From: a bacterium
GTDB lineage: Bacteria; Bacillota_I; Bacilli_A; RF39; UBA660
Direction: 5' to 3'
Assembly: GCA_014846175.1 (NCBI GenBank)
Contig: RKAV01000062.1
Location: 1 to 57,779 of the forward strand
Length of the DNA stretch: 57,779 bases
Position numbers and translations under genes: made by a program. Positions 1 to 8,877 of the stretch are shown piece after piece. Below the pieces are notes generated by a model. The model did not search any database. It was not told the origin of the DNA and saw only the letters and a program-made list of their open reading frames with translations. Position 1 is the first letter of the stretch. The number at the start of each line of letters is the position of its first letter.

Positions 1-1665
1 ACTGAAGTTAATGCACTTCCTGCTCACTACTTATGTCGTAATAAAGACTGTAAGTATTCAGAGTTTATGGATGAGGCTGGGGAACCTTACGGAAAAGAGT
101 ATTCATCAGGTTATGACTTACCAGATAAGATTTGTCCTAAATGTGGAGGAAAACTATCAAAAGAAGGACAAGATATGCCATTTGCAACCTTCTTAGGATT
201 TAATGCTGATAAAGTACCTGATATCGACTTAAACTTCTCGGGTGATTATCAATGGAAAGCTCATGAATATACTAAAGTACTATTTGGAGTTGATAATGTA
301 TATCGTGCTGGTACTATTGGAACGGTGGCTGAGAAAACTGCTTTTGGTTATGTTAAAGGTTATTTAGAAGAACATGGTATTGAAGGAAAAAGAAACGTTG
401 AAATAGAACGACTTGCTATTGGGTGTACGGGTGTTAAAAGAACAACTGGTCAGCATCCAGGAGGAATTGTTGTTATTCCAGGTTATATGGATGTATTTGA
501 TTTTACGCCCTTCCAATATCCAGCTGATGATAACACATCCCCTTGGCGAACTACCCACTTTGATTATCATGCTATTGACCAAGACGTCTTAAAACTAGAT
601 ATACTAGGTCATGATGACCCAACTGTTCTTAGAATGCTTCAAGATTTATCTGGACTTGATATAACAACTTTACCAATGGATGATAAAAGAATATTTTCCC
701 TTCTTTCTAGTACTAAAGAACTAGGTGTTACAGAAGATGAAATACTTTGTCCAACAGGAACATTAGGTCTTCCTGAACTAGGAACTAACTTTGTTATCCA
801 AATGTTAGTAGAAACAAAACCAAGTAGTTTTGGTGAACTTGTTAAAATTTCTGGTTTATCCCATGGTACTGACGTTTGGGCAGGTAATGCAAGTGAACTT
901 ATCAAAAATAATATTGTTCCTTTTAAAGATGTTATTGGTTGTCGTGATGATATCATGGTAAACTTAATGAACTGGGGTATGGAACCTAAACTAGCTTTCA
1001 AGATAATGGAATTTGTTCGTAAAGGTAAAGCATCAAAAGACCCAGAAACTTGGCAGGAATATGCTACTAAGATGAAAAATGCAAAGATACCAGATTGGTA
1101 TATAGAGTCATGTCATAAAATAAAATACATGTTCCCTAAAGCACATGCCTGTGCCTATGTTATGAGTGCTATTAGAATAGCTTGGTTTAAACTATATCAT
1201 CCTTTATGGTACTATGCTGCTTACTTCTCAATTAGAGAAGATGATTTTGATATCGAAGCAATGATAAAAGGTTATAATTCAATAAAGACAAAATATGAAG
1301 ATTTATTAGCAAAAGGCTATGAAGCTACAAATAAAGAAACTAATATAATAGGTAGTTTACACGTGGCAATGGAAGCAACTGCAAGAGGTATTAAATTTGC
1401 TCCTATTTCAATTGAAAAAAGTGATGCATCTCATTTCGTCTTAGATGATGAACATGAAAATACCTTAATACCACCTTTTTCTACCATTGATGGTCTAGGA
1501 GGAGCTGTGGCATCTACCATTGTTGAAGAACGTAAGAAACAACCATTCCTAAGCAAGGAAGATTTACAAAGAAGAGGAAAGGTATCTAAAACTTTAATTG
1601 ATAAAATGGATGCAATGGGAATAATTAGTAATTTACCAGATTCTAATCAATTAAGTTTATTTTAG
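1..1665 (+). CDS. polC: DNA polymerase III PolC, C-terminal part (5' end outside window)
   Basis: Replicative DNA polymerase alpha subunit of the Gram-positive PolC type; it extends DNA at the replication fork with the sliding clamp. The reading frame is open from base 1, so the first ATG at 67 is internal and about 554 C-terminal residues are present. A zinc-binding pattern is visible (Cys12 and Cys17 of the fragment, then Cys45 and Cys48), followed by the palm motif PDIDLNFSGDYQ at about 73-84, which carries metal-binding aspartates. The end DSNQLSLF resembles a clamp-binding tail (QLSLF). Exonuclease and OB parts lie upstream of the window. The stop is nine bases before the next gene. Identity is secure; PolC is confined to Bacillota and relatives. 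Confidence 0.97.
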   Translation, partial: TEVNALPAHYLCRNKDCKYSEFMDEAGEPYGKEYSSGYDLPDKICPKCGGKLSKEGQDMPFATFLGFNADKVPDIDLNFSGDYQWKAHEYTKVLFGVDNVYRAGTIGTVAEKTAFGYVKGYLEEHGIEGKRNVEIERLAIGCTGVKRTTGQHPGGIVVIPGYMDVFDFTPFQYPADDNTSPWRTTHFDYHAIDQDVLKLDILGHDDPTVLRMLQDLSGLDITTLPMDDKRIFSLLSSTKELGVTEDEILCPTGTLGLPELGTNFVIQMLVETKPSSFGELVKISGLSHGTDVWAGNASELIKNNIVPFKDVIGCRDDIMVNLMNWGMEPKLAFKIMEFVRKGKASKDPETWQEYATKMKNAKIPDWYIESCHKIKYMFPKAHACAYVMSAIRIAWFKLYHPLWYYAAYFSIREDDFDIEAMIKGYNSIKTKYEDLLAKGYEATNKETNIIGSLHVAMEATARGIKFAPISIEKSDASHFVLDDEHENTLIPPFSTIDGLGGAVASTIVEERKKQPFLSKEDLQRRGKVSKTLIDKMDAMGIISNLPDSNQLSLF

Positions 1666-1674
1666 GAATAAAAT

Positions 1675-2571
1675 ATGGAAAAAGAAACATTAAATAATAT
1701 TCTACTAGGAATAATGGAAGTTTATAATCAAGATTTACCCAATGATAAGAAACATCAAGTATTAAGTGATTTATGGACTAAATACTATAAATTAAGTGAA
1801 AAAACAGGAATAAAGTTAGATTTTGCTTATCAATTATACTTAATAGGAGAAAGTGAAAGCTATATAATTAATCAAGAACCAGAGAGATTTATAATTAATA
1901 AAGAAGAACTAAATAAAGCTATTAGTGATTTAGAAAATAATAAAGAATTAACTCAAGATGAGATAGAAACACTTTTACAAGCCAGTGTAGAAAATGCTAG
2001 GAATGGTTTTGCTAGCTTAGGAATAGATGTGAAAACTAATTCATTAAATGGTTTTTGTGAGTTAGGACAAGCTCTTTCTTTAATGCCCTTAGAAAACATT
2101 GGTTTAAAAGTTACTAAAAATAGTGCTAAAGGAAGTTTTAATTATCCCTTTAATCATGCCTTTGGAACAGTTACTTTCCCTTATCAAGGTAATAAAGAAA
2201 AAATATATTTAATAGATACTACATTTCGACAATTTTTTACTACTAATAGATGTAATATAGGGAGGTATCATCAAGAAGAAGAAAATACTGGGAAGAAAGT
2301 AGCACCAGATCCAGGATTCTTTATAGAAGATAAGGAATTTGCTAAAGATTTAATGAGTAATGGATATATAGAATTAACTAAAGAAAATGCTACTAAATAT
2401 GGTGAAGCTTTCTATAAAGCTAGTATTCCTTTAAACGATAAAACTAATAATAGTAAGATAGATTATTATCAAAACATATTAAATGATAATGAAAACTATA
2501 AGATAAAAGATGATGAATTAGAAGGTATGAATGTTAATTTTAATACTAGAATAAATGTGAATAAAATATAA
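1675..2571 (+). CDS. Uncharacterised protein, possible Cys-His-Asp hydrolase
   Basis: Not a family I recognise with confidence. The 298-residue product has no signal peptide or membrane segment. The first 100 residues look helical and charged. The second half carries three spaced candidate catalytic positions in the order used by papain/transglutaminase-like enzymes: Cys in NGFCELGQ, His in NHAFGTVTF and Asp in YLIDTTFRQFF. That order and the hydrophobic surroundings suggest a cysteine protease or transglutaminase-like fold (inference). It starts at an ATG preceded by AGGAATAAAAT, nine bases after the polC stop, so it is probably co-transcribed with polC. Codon use matches its neighbours. Confidence 0.7.
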   Translation: MEKETLNNILLGIMEVYNQDLPNDKKHQVLSDLWTKYYKLSEKTGIKLDFAYQLYLIGESESYIINQEPERFIINKEELNKAISDLENNKELTQDEIETLLQASVENARNGFASLGIDVKTNSLNGFCELGQALSLMPLENIGLKVTKNSAKGSFNYPFNHAFGTVTFPYQGNKEKIYLIDTTFRQFFTTNRCNIGRYHQEEENTGKKVAPDPGFFIEDKEFAKDLMSNGYIELTKENATKYGEAFYKASIPLNDKTNNSKIDYYQNILNDNENYKIKDDELEGMNVNFNTRINVNKI

Positions 2572-2586
2572 CCTTAAAAAAATTTA

Positions 2587-2615
2587 TTGATTCTAACTGT
2601 ACTTTGTATTATAAT
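2587..2615 (+). promoter_or_regulatory. Sigma-A type promoter of the GGDEF gene
   Basis: TTGATT (2587-2592), a 17-base spacer and a perfect TATAAT (2610-2615) lie just upstream of the AACGGAGGG ribosome binding site of the next gene. Confidence 0.75.
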
Positions 2616-2635
2616 AAGCCACAACGGAGGGATAT

Positions 2636-3409
2636 ATGGATTTTTTAATAGAATTAAATAATAAAAGTATAAGTAGTAAATATGATTCTGATTATTTTAA
2701 TGAGGTTTTAGAAATGATAAAGAATAATTATCAAGCAAGTGATGCTAGGTTTATTAGTGAAGCTTTAAAAAAAGAAGATGAAGTAATTATAGATTTACCT
2801 ACTGATAATTCTATTAAATTATTAATTAAGGGTAATAAAGTTAGTATAGATAATAAAGAATTATTAGTATCTATACTAGGTAATATGTTCAAAAATAAAA
2901 AAATTATTGAAAAGTTAGAAGAAGATAAATATACAGATAGTTTATTAAAAATAAGAAATAGAATAGCTTATGATGAAATATTAAATAAAAAATGTCTATA
3001 TAATAACTTAGGTGTTGCTTTTGTAGATGCTAATGGTCTTGGTATTATAAATAATATGTATGGTTATAAAATGGGCAATGAATTATTAAAAACAGTTACT
3101 GAATCTTTAGTTAATAATTTCAAACAAACTGATATATATAGAATTGGTGGAGATGAATTAGTAGTAATTTGTAGTGATATAACAAAAGAATTATTTTATG
3201 AAAGAATAGCAAGTAGTAGAATCTTCTTAGAAGATACACCTTTTGGAGCTTCTTTTGGGGTAGTCTATACTGATAAAACAGATGATTTAAATGGAGTTAT
3301 AGATCTTGCTAGTATTAAAATGAAAAAAGCTAAAGAAAAGTATAGAGAAGAGCATCCAGAAGAATATTTAGATAAATATAAAGTTAAATATAAAGAAAAA
3401 GCAATTTAA
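2636..3409 (+). CDS. GGDEF-domain protein, possible diguanylate cyclase
   Basis: A 257-residue protein whose second half is a GGDEF domain. The signature is GGDEL within YRIGGDELVV, preceded by the typical DxLTxLxNR-like stretch (TDSLLKIRNRIAYDEIL) and the DANGLGIINNMYGYKMGNELL segment that usually holds the Mg-binding Asp and Asn/Lys contacts. If active it would make cyclic di-GMP from two GTP. The N-terminal 95 residues match no sensor domain I know and there is no membrane segment, so it should be cytosolic. GGDEL in place of GGDEF is seen in some active enzymes. It has its own promoter and a strong GGAGG site. Its 3' end is overlapped by a terminator. Confidence 0.85.
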   Translation: MDFLIELNNKSISSKYDSDYFNEVLEMIKNNYQASDARFISEALKKEDEVIIDLPTDNSIKLLIKGNKVSIDNKELLVSILGNMFKNKKIIEKLEEDKYTDSLLKIRNRIAYDEILNKKCLYNNLGVAFVDANGLGIINNMYGYKMGNELLKTVTESLVNNFKQTDIYRIGGDELVVICSDITKELFYERIASSRIFLEDTPFGASFGVVYTDKTDDLNGVIDLASIKMKKAKEKYREEHPEEYLDKYKVKYKEKAI

Positions 3410-3426
3410 GTGAATGCTTTTTTTTT
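3396..3426 (+). terminator. Intrinsic terminator after GGDEF gene
   Basis: AAAAAGCA (3396-3403) pairs with TGCTTTTT (3415-3422) followed by a T run. The 5' arm lies inside the last codons of the GGDEF gene. Confidence 0.7.
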
Positions 3427-3433
3427 CTTTTTA

Positions 3434-3442
3434 TGCTATACT
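3434..3442 (+). promoter_or_regulatory. Extended -10 promoter of hydrolase-murF-ddl operon
   Basis: TGC followed by TATACT (3437-3442) forms an extended -10 element directly after the preceding terminator, 23 bases before the GTG start of the hydrolase. The -35 region is T-rich and not recognisable. Confidence 0.5.
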
Positions 3443-3464
3443 ATCAGTGATAGGAGGGGCTTTT

Positions 3465-4196
3465 GTGATAGATAAAGTTAATTTAGAAGATATTAATTAC
3501 ATACAATATGGTAATAGTAAAGGAAAAGATATTGTTCTATTACATGGTTGGGGTCAAAATATAGAAATGATGAGGCCACTTGGTGATTTACTTTCTGATA
3601 ATTATCATATAACTATTATTGATTTACCAGGATTTGGTAAAAGTAAAGAACCAGAAGTTGTTTTAGATGTAGGTGATTATACTAAAATAGTTCATAGTTT
3701 ATTAGAAAAACTAAAAGTTAAAAAACCAACCTTAATAGGGCATTCCTTTGGGGGGAGAATTTCAATTTGTTATGGTGCAACTTATGAAGTTGATAAACTA
3801 GTGTTATGTGGTGCCCCTTGTGTTAAAACTAAGAAAGAATTAACTCTAAAAGAAAGAATGTTAAAGACTGCTAAGAAGTTACCAGGTATGGAAAAACTAT
3901 CAGAAATAGCTAAAAATTATATTGGATCAACTGATTATAAAAATGCTAGTCCAATAATGAGAGACATACTAGTTAAAACAGTAAACGAAGACTTATCTAA
4001 TTATGCTAAAAAAATAAAAGTACCAGTTATTTTAATATGGGGAGAATATGATGAAGCAGTTCCTTTAGAAGAAGCAAAGATGTTAGAAAAATTACTTTTA
4101 GATGGAGCTTTAATTGTTTTACCAGGGACACATTATGCTTACTTAGAAAACCTTTATCAAGTAGGTGCAATTATTAATAAATTTATGGAGGAATAA
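3465..4196 (+). CDS. Alpha/beta hydrolase
   Basis: A 243-residue alpha/beta-hydrolase fold enzyme with a complete-looking catalytic set: oxyanion segment LLHGWGQN, nucleophile elbow GHSFGG (Ser), acid WGEYDEAVP (Asp) and terminal GTHYAYLEN (His). Substrate is unknown; relatives include esterases, lipases and peptidases. No signal peptide, so cytosolic. I chose the GTG at 3465 over an upstream in-frame ATG because a strong AGGAGGGG site sits seven bases before the GTG and the upstream residues would be encoded by the terminator/promoter region. It is two bases from murF and probably co-transcribed with murF and ddl. Confidence 0.85.
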   Translation: MIDKVNLEDINYIQYGNSKGKDIVLLHGWGQNIEMMRPLGDLLSDNYHITIIDLPGFGKSKEPEVVLDVGDYTKIVHSLLEKLKVKKPTLIGHSFGGRISICYGATYEVDKLVLCGAPCVKTKKELTLKERMLKTAKKLPGMEKLSEIAKNYIGSTDYKNASPIMRDILVKTVNEDLSNYAKKIKVPVILIWGEYDEAVPLEEAKMLEKLLLDGALIVLPGTHYAYLENLYQVGAIINKFMEE

Positions 4197-4198
4197 AA

Positions 4199-5830
4199 AT
4201 GTTTGTTAAATTTATTTTATTGTTTTTAATTACAATACTAATCATTATAAAATCTAAGAAAAACTTACACATGTTACAACAAAACTTATATAATGAAAAT
4301 AATCGTTATTTAAAGTGGGTATTAAATAATAGTAGTAATTTTGTTACTATTGAATTTATTTCCTTAGTAATGGTTTCCTTATCTTGTTGTTTTTTAACAG
4401 TTAATAAGAATATATCATTTATAATTAATATTATAGCTATTATTATTTATCTTATCTTTATAATTAAATACTATAAAGAAAGAAAAGAAGAACAAGTTAA
4501 GTTACCATTAGTAGTAACAGCTAGAATAAAAAGATTAATAGTTACAGAAACTATTCTTTACTTAATACCTTTAGTAATCTTATTTATGTTAAGAAGTGAT
4601 ATTATTTATAGTAGTTATTTAATATTTATTTATGCTTTAATGTGTTATTTAAATGTGTTTATTTTATTCTTAGCAAACTTTATTAATAAATATACCTTAG
4701 AAAAATATGTTTATTATCATTTTAAACATTTAGCAATGAAAAAGCTTCATAGTATGGAAAACTTGAAAGTAGTAGGTATTACTGGTAGTTATGGGAAAAC
4801 AAGTAGTAAAAATATATTAGCAGATATTTTAAATAGTAAATATGTAACACTACCAACACCAAAGAATTTAAATACACCTTATGGACTTATCATTACCATT
4901 AATAACCATTTAGATAAGTTTACGGAAGTATTTATTGCTGAAATGGGGGCTTATAAAACAGGAGAAATAAAACAACTTTGTGATATGGTTAAACCTAAAT
5001 ATGGTATATTAACTAAAATAGGAACAGCACATTTAGAAACATTTGGTAGTGAAGAAAATATTCAAAAAACTAAATTTGAACTTATTGAATCCTTACCACT
5101 TGATGGAGTAGGAGTTTTAAATAAAGATGACCCAAAGCAAGTAAGTTATAAATTAAAAAATAAATGTAAAATATTATGGATTGGTATAGAAAATAAAGAT
5201 GTAGATGTTCATGCTAGTGATATAAAATGTTCTAATGTAGGTACAAGTTTTAAGGTTAAGTTTAAAACTGAAGATAAAGAGTATTCTTTTGAAACTAAAC
5301 TTTTAGGTAACCATAATGTTTATAATATTCTAGCAGGACTTGCATTAGGATATGAATTAGGTATTTCTATAGATAAACTACAACAAGCAGTAAAAAACAT
5401 TAAACCAGTAGAACATCGATTAGAATTAAAAAGACTTGGAACATTCTATCAAATAGATGATGCTTATAACTCTAATCCAGTGGGAGCAAAAGGAGCAATT
5501 GATGTATTAGCAATGATGCCAGGAAAGAGAATAGTAGTAACACCAGGTATGGTTGAACTAGGAGAAAAAGAAGACTACTATAATGAAAAATTTGGAGAAC
5601 AAATAGCAGAAAAAGGTAATATTGATTATGTAGTTTTAATTGGTAAGAAAAAAACACTACCAATTAAAAAAGGATTAGAGAAGAAAAACTATAATATGGA
5701 TAATGTTATTGTTTACAATAATGTAAAAGAAGCATACAATTTTATTAGAGGTATTGATACAAAAGATGAAGTATATGCTTTATTTGAGAATGATTTACCT
5801 GATACTTATAATGAGAAAGAGGAAGGATGA
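4199..5830 (+). CDS. murF: UDP-N-acetylmuramoyl-tripeptide--D-Ala-D-Ala ligase (MurF-type) with membrane N-terminus
   Basis: Mur-ligase family enzyme that adds D-Ala-D-Ala to the UDP-MurNAc tripeptide. The catalytic part starts near residue 185 with the ATP-binding loop GITGSYGKTSSK; EMGAYKTGEI, LLGNHNVYNILA and the late DAYNSNPVGAK motif are all MurF-like. Unusually, the first ~170 residues contain about five hydrophobic segments separated by a basic stretch (YYKERKEE), so the enzyme is predicted to be tethered to the membrane. Ordinary MurF is soluble and about 450 residues. The ddl gene follows with overlapping signals, giving a coherent operon in which D-Ala-D-Ala synthesis and its use are paired. 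The stop codon overlaps an upstream ATG of ddl. Confidence 0.9.
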   Translation: MFVKFILLFLITILIIIKSKKNLHMLQQNLYNENNRYLKWVLNNSSNFVTIEFISLVMVSLSCCFLTVNKNISFIINIIAIIIYLIFIIKYYKERKEEQVKLPLVVTARIKRLIVTETILYLIPLVILFMLRSDIIYSSYLIFIYALMCYLNVFILFLANFINKYTLEKYVYYHFKHLAMKKLHSMENLKVVGITGSYGKTSSKNILADILNSKYVTLPTPKNLNTPYGLIITINNHLDKFTEVFIAEMGAYKTGEIKQLCDMVKPKYGILTKIGTAHLETFGSEENIQKTKFELIESLPLDGVGVLNKDDPKQVSYKLKNKCKILWIGIENKDVDVHASDIKCSNVGTSFKVKFKTEDKEYSFETKLLGNHNVYNILAGLALGYELGISIDKLQQAVKNIKPVEHRLELKRLGTFYQIDDAYNSNPVGAKGAIDVLAMMPGKRIVVTPGMVELGEKEDYYNEKFGEQIAEKGNIDYVVLIGKKKTLPIKKGLEKKNYNMDNVIVYNNVKEAYNFIRGIDTKDEVYALFENDLPDTYNEKEEG

Positions 5831-5835
5831 TTAAA

Positions 5836-7053
5836 ATGAGAATTAAAGTAGGAGTTATTTTTGGGGGAGAAAGTGTTGAACATGAGGTAAGTATAATTAC
5901 TGCTATTCAAGCTATTAATAAAATGAATCAGGAGAAATATCAAATTATTCCTATTTACATAGCAAAAAATGGTGAGTGGTATACAGGAGATATGCTTTTT
6001 GATGTAGAAAGTTATCAAGATATGGGACTTATTAAAAAATACGCTAGTAATGTAGTACTATATAAAAAAGATAATCAGTTTGTATTACAAAGTAAAGGTT
6101 TCTTTAAGAAAGTAATTACAGATATAGATGTTGCTTTTCCAATTACTCACGGTACAAATGTAGAAGATGGAGTATTACAAGGATATTTACAAACAGTAGG
6201 TATTCCTTATGTAGGACCAAATGTTTATGCTGGAGTAGTAGGTCAAGATAAAGTTTATATGAGAGATATATTTAAAGCTAATGATATATCTATTCCTAAT
6301 TATACTTGGTTTTATGATACTGATTATAAAAATGATAGTGATAAAGTAATTAAGAAAATAGAGAAGTTAAGTTATCCTGTAATTATTAAGCCAGCTACTA
6401 CTGGTAGTAGTATTGGTATAGGTACTGCTAAAGATAAAAAAGAATTAGAAAAAGCTATTAGTGAAGCTATTAATTATGATTCTAAAATAATAGTTGAAGA
6501 AATGGTACCTAACTTAATGGAAGTAAATATTTCTGTTTTAGGTAATCATTCATCACAAGAATTAAGTGTTATAGAAGAAGTATTATCTACTCATAAATTC
6601 TTAACTTTTGAAGAAAAGTACGTTGGTAGTAGTAAAGTTAAAGGAAAACTAGGAGCAAAACTTACACCTTGTAAAGGGTCTAAGGGAATGGCGAGTGCAT
6701 CTCGTAAAATACCAGCAGATCTTACTGATAAGATGCAAAAAGAAGTAGAAGATTTAGCTATTAGAGTATTTAAAGCTCTAGGAAGTAGTGGAGTAGCTAG
6801 AATTGATATGTTAGTAGATAAAAAAGCTAAGAAAGTATATGTTAATGAAATTAATTCAATTCCAGGAAGTTTAGCTTTCTATCTATGGGATAAGAAAGGT
6901 AAAGATTATACAACTTTACTAGATGAAATGATTAATATAGCTATCAAAGATTATAAAACTAGAACTAGTAAAGTACATACTTTTGATAATAATATTTTAC
7001 AAGGATTTAGTGAAAATAGAGGCCTAAAAGGAATGAAAGGTAAAATTAAATAA
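5836..7053 (+). CDS. ddl: D-alanine--D-alanine ligase
   Basis: ATP-grasp enzyme that joins two D-alanines for peptidoglycan synthesis. The N-terminal VGVIFGGESVEHEVSIITA, the ATP-binding PVIIKPATTGSSIGI and the C-terminal metal-binding RIDMLVD plus VNEINSIPGS are all characteristic of Ddl. I chose the second in-frame ATG (5836) because the AGGAAGG site ends right against the first ATG (5827) but sits nine bases before the second. This gives 405 residues, slightly longer than many Ddl proteins. It follows murF directly and ends at a terminator. Confidence 0.95.
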   Translation: MRIKVGVIFGGESVEHEVSIITAIQAINKMNQEKYQIIPIYIAKNGEWYTGDMLFDVESYQDMGLIKKYASNVVLYKKDNQFVLQSKGFFKKVITDIDVAFPITHGTNVEDGVLQGYLQTVGIPYVGPNVYAGVVGQDKVYMRDIFKANDISIPNYTWFYDTDYKNDSDKVIKKIEKLSYPVIIKPATTGSSIGIGTAKDKKELEKAISEAINYDSKIIVEEMVPNLMEVNISVLGNHSSQELSVIEEVLSTHKFLTFEEKYVGSSKVKGKLGAKLTPCKGSKGMASASRKIPADLTDKMQKEVEDLAIRVFKALGSSGVARIDMLVDKKAKKVYVNEINSIPGSLAFYLWDKKGKDYTTLLDEMINIAIKDYKTRTSKVHTFDNNILQGFSENRGLKGMKGKIK

Positions 7054-7062
7054 GGACAAGAT

Positions 7063-7089
7063 AAACGCAAATACTATGCGTTTTTTTTC
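7063..7089 (+). terminator. Terminator after ddl
   Basis: AAACGCA (7063-7069) pairs with TGCGTTT (7077-7083), followed by a run of T. Confidence 0.85.
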
Positions 7090-7091
7090 TA

Positions 7092-7120
7092 TTGATTAAT
7101 TTAATTATTAATAGTAAGAT
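7092..7120 (+). promoter_or_regulatory. Promoter of surface-protein gene
   Basis: TTGATT (7092-7097), 17-base spacer, TAAGAT (7115-7120), upstream of the GTG-started surface-protein gene. Confidence 0.6.
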
Positions 7121-7144
7121 AGTTATAGAAAGGATAAGAGATGT

Positions 7145-8614
7145 GTGAAAGATAAAAAGAAACTAACTATAACATTAGTACTAACCCTAGTATTAGTAAT
7201 AACAATAGTAGGTATTAGTTATGCAGCATTTATTTATACAGGAACAGGTAAAACATTAAATACGATTACAACAGGAGCAATCTCAATGAGTTATGAAGAA
7301 AGTAGTAATGTTATATCTATGGATAAAGCCCTACCAACTACTGATGCCACCGGAAAGAAACAATTAAAAGCAGGAGAATACTTTGACTTTACGGTAGCAG
7401 GAAATATAGTAGGAGGAGAAACTATCAACTGGGAAATAGCAGCAGAAGATGTAACAAATTCTACTAAGAAGATAGATGGAAGTCATATAAAGTTATATTT
7501 AACAAGTATTAATAGTAGTGGGGTAGAAACAAAAGTAATGGCACCAACTACTTATAAAAGTCTAACAAAGGCTAATAATGATACCGGAAGACCAGCTAAT
7601 CAAATGAGTCTAGCAACAGGTACAACAGATACTAGTTTTTCAACTAAATATAGATTAAGAATGTATGTAGATGAAAATTACAATCCCCAAGGAGATGGAG
7701 GAGATTTATCATTTTCAGTAAAAGTAAATGTCTATGGTAAATCAAAAGCATCAAGTGGAGCAGATGTATTAATTGCAAAAGCAAATCCAGAAACACTAGA
7801 TTATGCTACTGCGACAACTAATCAAAAGAATCAAATGTGGACATTCACACACGAAGCAACAGAACAATTAAAGGCAACCACAGATTATAGATATATAGGA
7901 GCAAATCCTAATAACTATGTAAAATTCAATGATGAATTATGGAGAATTATAGGAGTATTTGATGTAGATGATGGAACAGGAAAAATAGAAAAAAGAATGA
8001 AAATTATCAGAAATGAATCAATAGGAAATGTTTTTTGGGATAGTAATAATTCTAATGAATGGAGTACAGCTTCTTTAAAAGCAACACTAAATACAGGAAC
8101 ATTTCATACAGGACTAAATGATACAGCAAAATCAATGATAGAAGGTACAAAGTGGTATTTAGGAGGTACTGGAGATTTTACTAGTTCATCAAATGGATTA
8201 GCCTCACATTTTTATAGTTATGAAAGAGGAACAACAGTATATAGTGGAAGAAGTACAAATTGGACAGGAAAAGTAGGATTAATGTACCCAAGTGACTATG
8301 GATACGCGACAAGTGGAGGGAACCGCATAAATAGAGCAAGCTGTATGGCAAAAGAATTATTCCATTGGAATGATAGTAGCTATAGTGATTGTAAAAATAA
8401 TGACTGGCTTTATAATTCATCACCACATCAATGGACAATGAGCCCGAGTGGCGATTATTCTGATCATGTTTTCTATGTCTATGATTCTGGCTATGTCAAC
8501 ATTACTTATGCTGGGGGTGCTGCTTATGCGGCTCGGCCAGTCGTACATCTAAAATCCACAATTAAGGTGATATCAGGATCAGGAACTGCTTCTTCTCCAT
8601 TCATTCTGGGATAA
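7145..8614 (+). CDS. Secreted surface protein with candidate hypervariable C-terminus
   Basis: A 489-residue protein starting at GTG 7145 (the ATG at 7141 runs into a stop). Residues 1-28 form a signal segment: a lysine-rich start, a long hydrophobic core and a GISYAAF end, resembling SipW/TasA-type signals. Residues about 30-200 are beta-rich and Ser/Thr-rich. Residues about 250-489 resemble the gut-Firmicutes family with the FNDELWRIIGVF start and the WTMSPSG...RPVVHLKS end. From about residue 433 to 463 nearly every codon ends in T or C and the base composition shifts, unlike the A-rich codons before it; this is listed separately as a possible variable region. No reverse transcriptase lies in the window. 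It probably binds an external ligand (inference). Confidence 0.85.
   Translation: MKDKKKLTITLVLTLVLVITIVGISYAAFIYTGTGKTLNTITTGAISMSYEESSNVISMDKALPTTDATGKKQLKAGEYFDFTVAGNIVGGETINWEIAAEDVTNSTKKIDGSHIKLYLTSINSSGVETKVMAPTTYKSLTKANNDTGRPANQMSLATGTTDTSFSTKYRLRMYVDENYNPQGDGGDLSFSVKVNVYGKSKASSGADVLIAKANPETLDYATATTNQKNQMWTFTHEATEQLKATTDYRYIGANPNNYVKFNDELWRIIGVFDVDDGTGKIEKRMKIIRNESIGNVFWDSNNSNEWSTASLKATLNTGTFHTGLNDTAKSMIEGTKWYLGGTGDFTSSSNGLASHFYSYERGTTVYSGRSTNWTGKVGLMYPSDYGYATSGGNRINRASCMAKELFHWNDSSYSDCKNNDWLYNSSPHQWTMSPSGDYSDHVFYVYDSGYVNITYAGGAAYAARPVVHLKSTIKVISGSGTASSPFILG
8441..8560 (+). other. Candidate DGR variable region (VR) in surface-protein gene
   Basis: Of the 28 codons from 8450 to 8533, 26 end in T or C and none ends in A, whereas the preceding 100 codons favour A-ending codons. 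Frequent residues are Tyr, Asp, His, Ser and Ala encoded as TAT, GAT, CAT, TCT and GCT, which are what AAT/AAC template codons become when adenines are mutagenised. The block ends in a GC-richer stretch (GCTCGGCCAGTCGTACATC), the place where a homing-initiation sequence would lie. The position near the C-terminus fits known DGR targets. No template repeat or reverse transcriptase is visible here, so this remains inference. Confidence 0.5.
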
Positions 8615-8779
8615 GATAGGGAGGTACTAAGACGCCGAAAATGAGGGCGAAGACCGAAAGGAGGCAGCTGTTGATAAATAGAAAAGTATGAATAAAGGTA
8701 AGTAGTAACTATGTAGGTACTAATGTGTAGAAAAAGAAAACGTGAAGAAAAATATAGGAGATAGATAACAGAGAGAGGG

Positions 8780-8827
8780 TGGTCAAGTAGTTGCGATTGA
8801 GCAACTACTTGACCCGATTTTTTTTTG
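8780..8827 (+). terminator. Strong terminator of surface-protein transcript
   Basis: GGTCAAGTAGTTGC (8781-8794), loop GATTGA, perfect complement GCAACTACTTGACC (8801-8814), then CGA and a T run. The stem is 14 bp without mismatch, and the hairpin lies about 165 bases after the stop codon. Confidence 0.85.
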
Positions 8828-8877
8828 AGATATAGTACGTGGGTGAAAAAATAAGTAATAAAATAATAAAATGCGAG

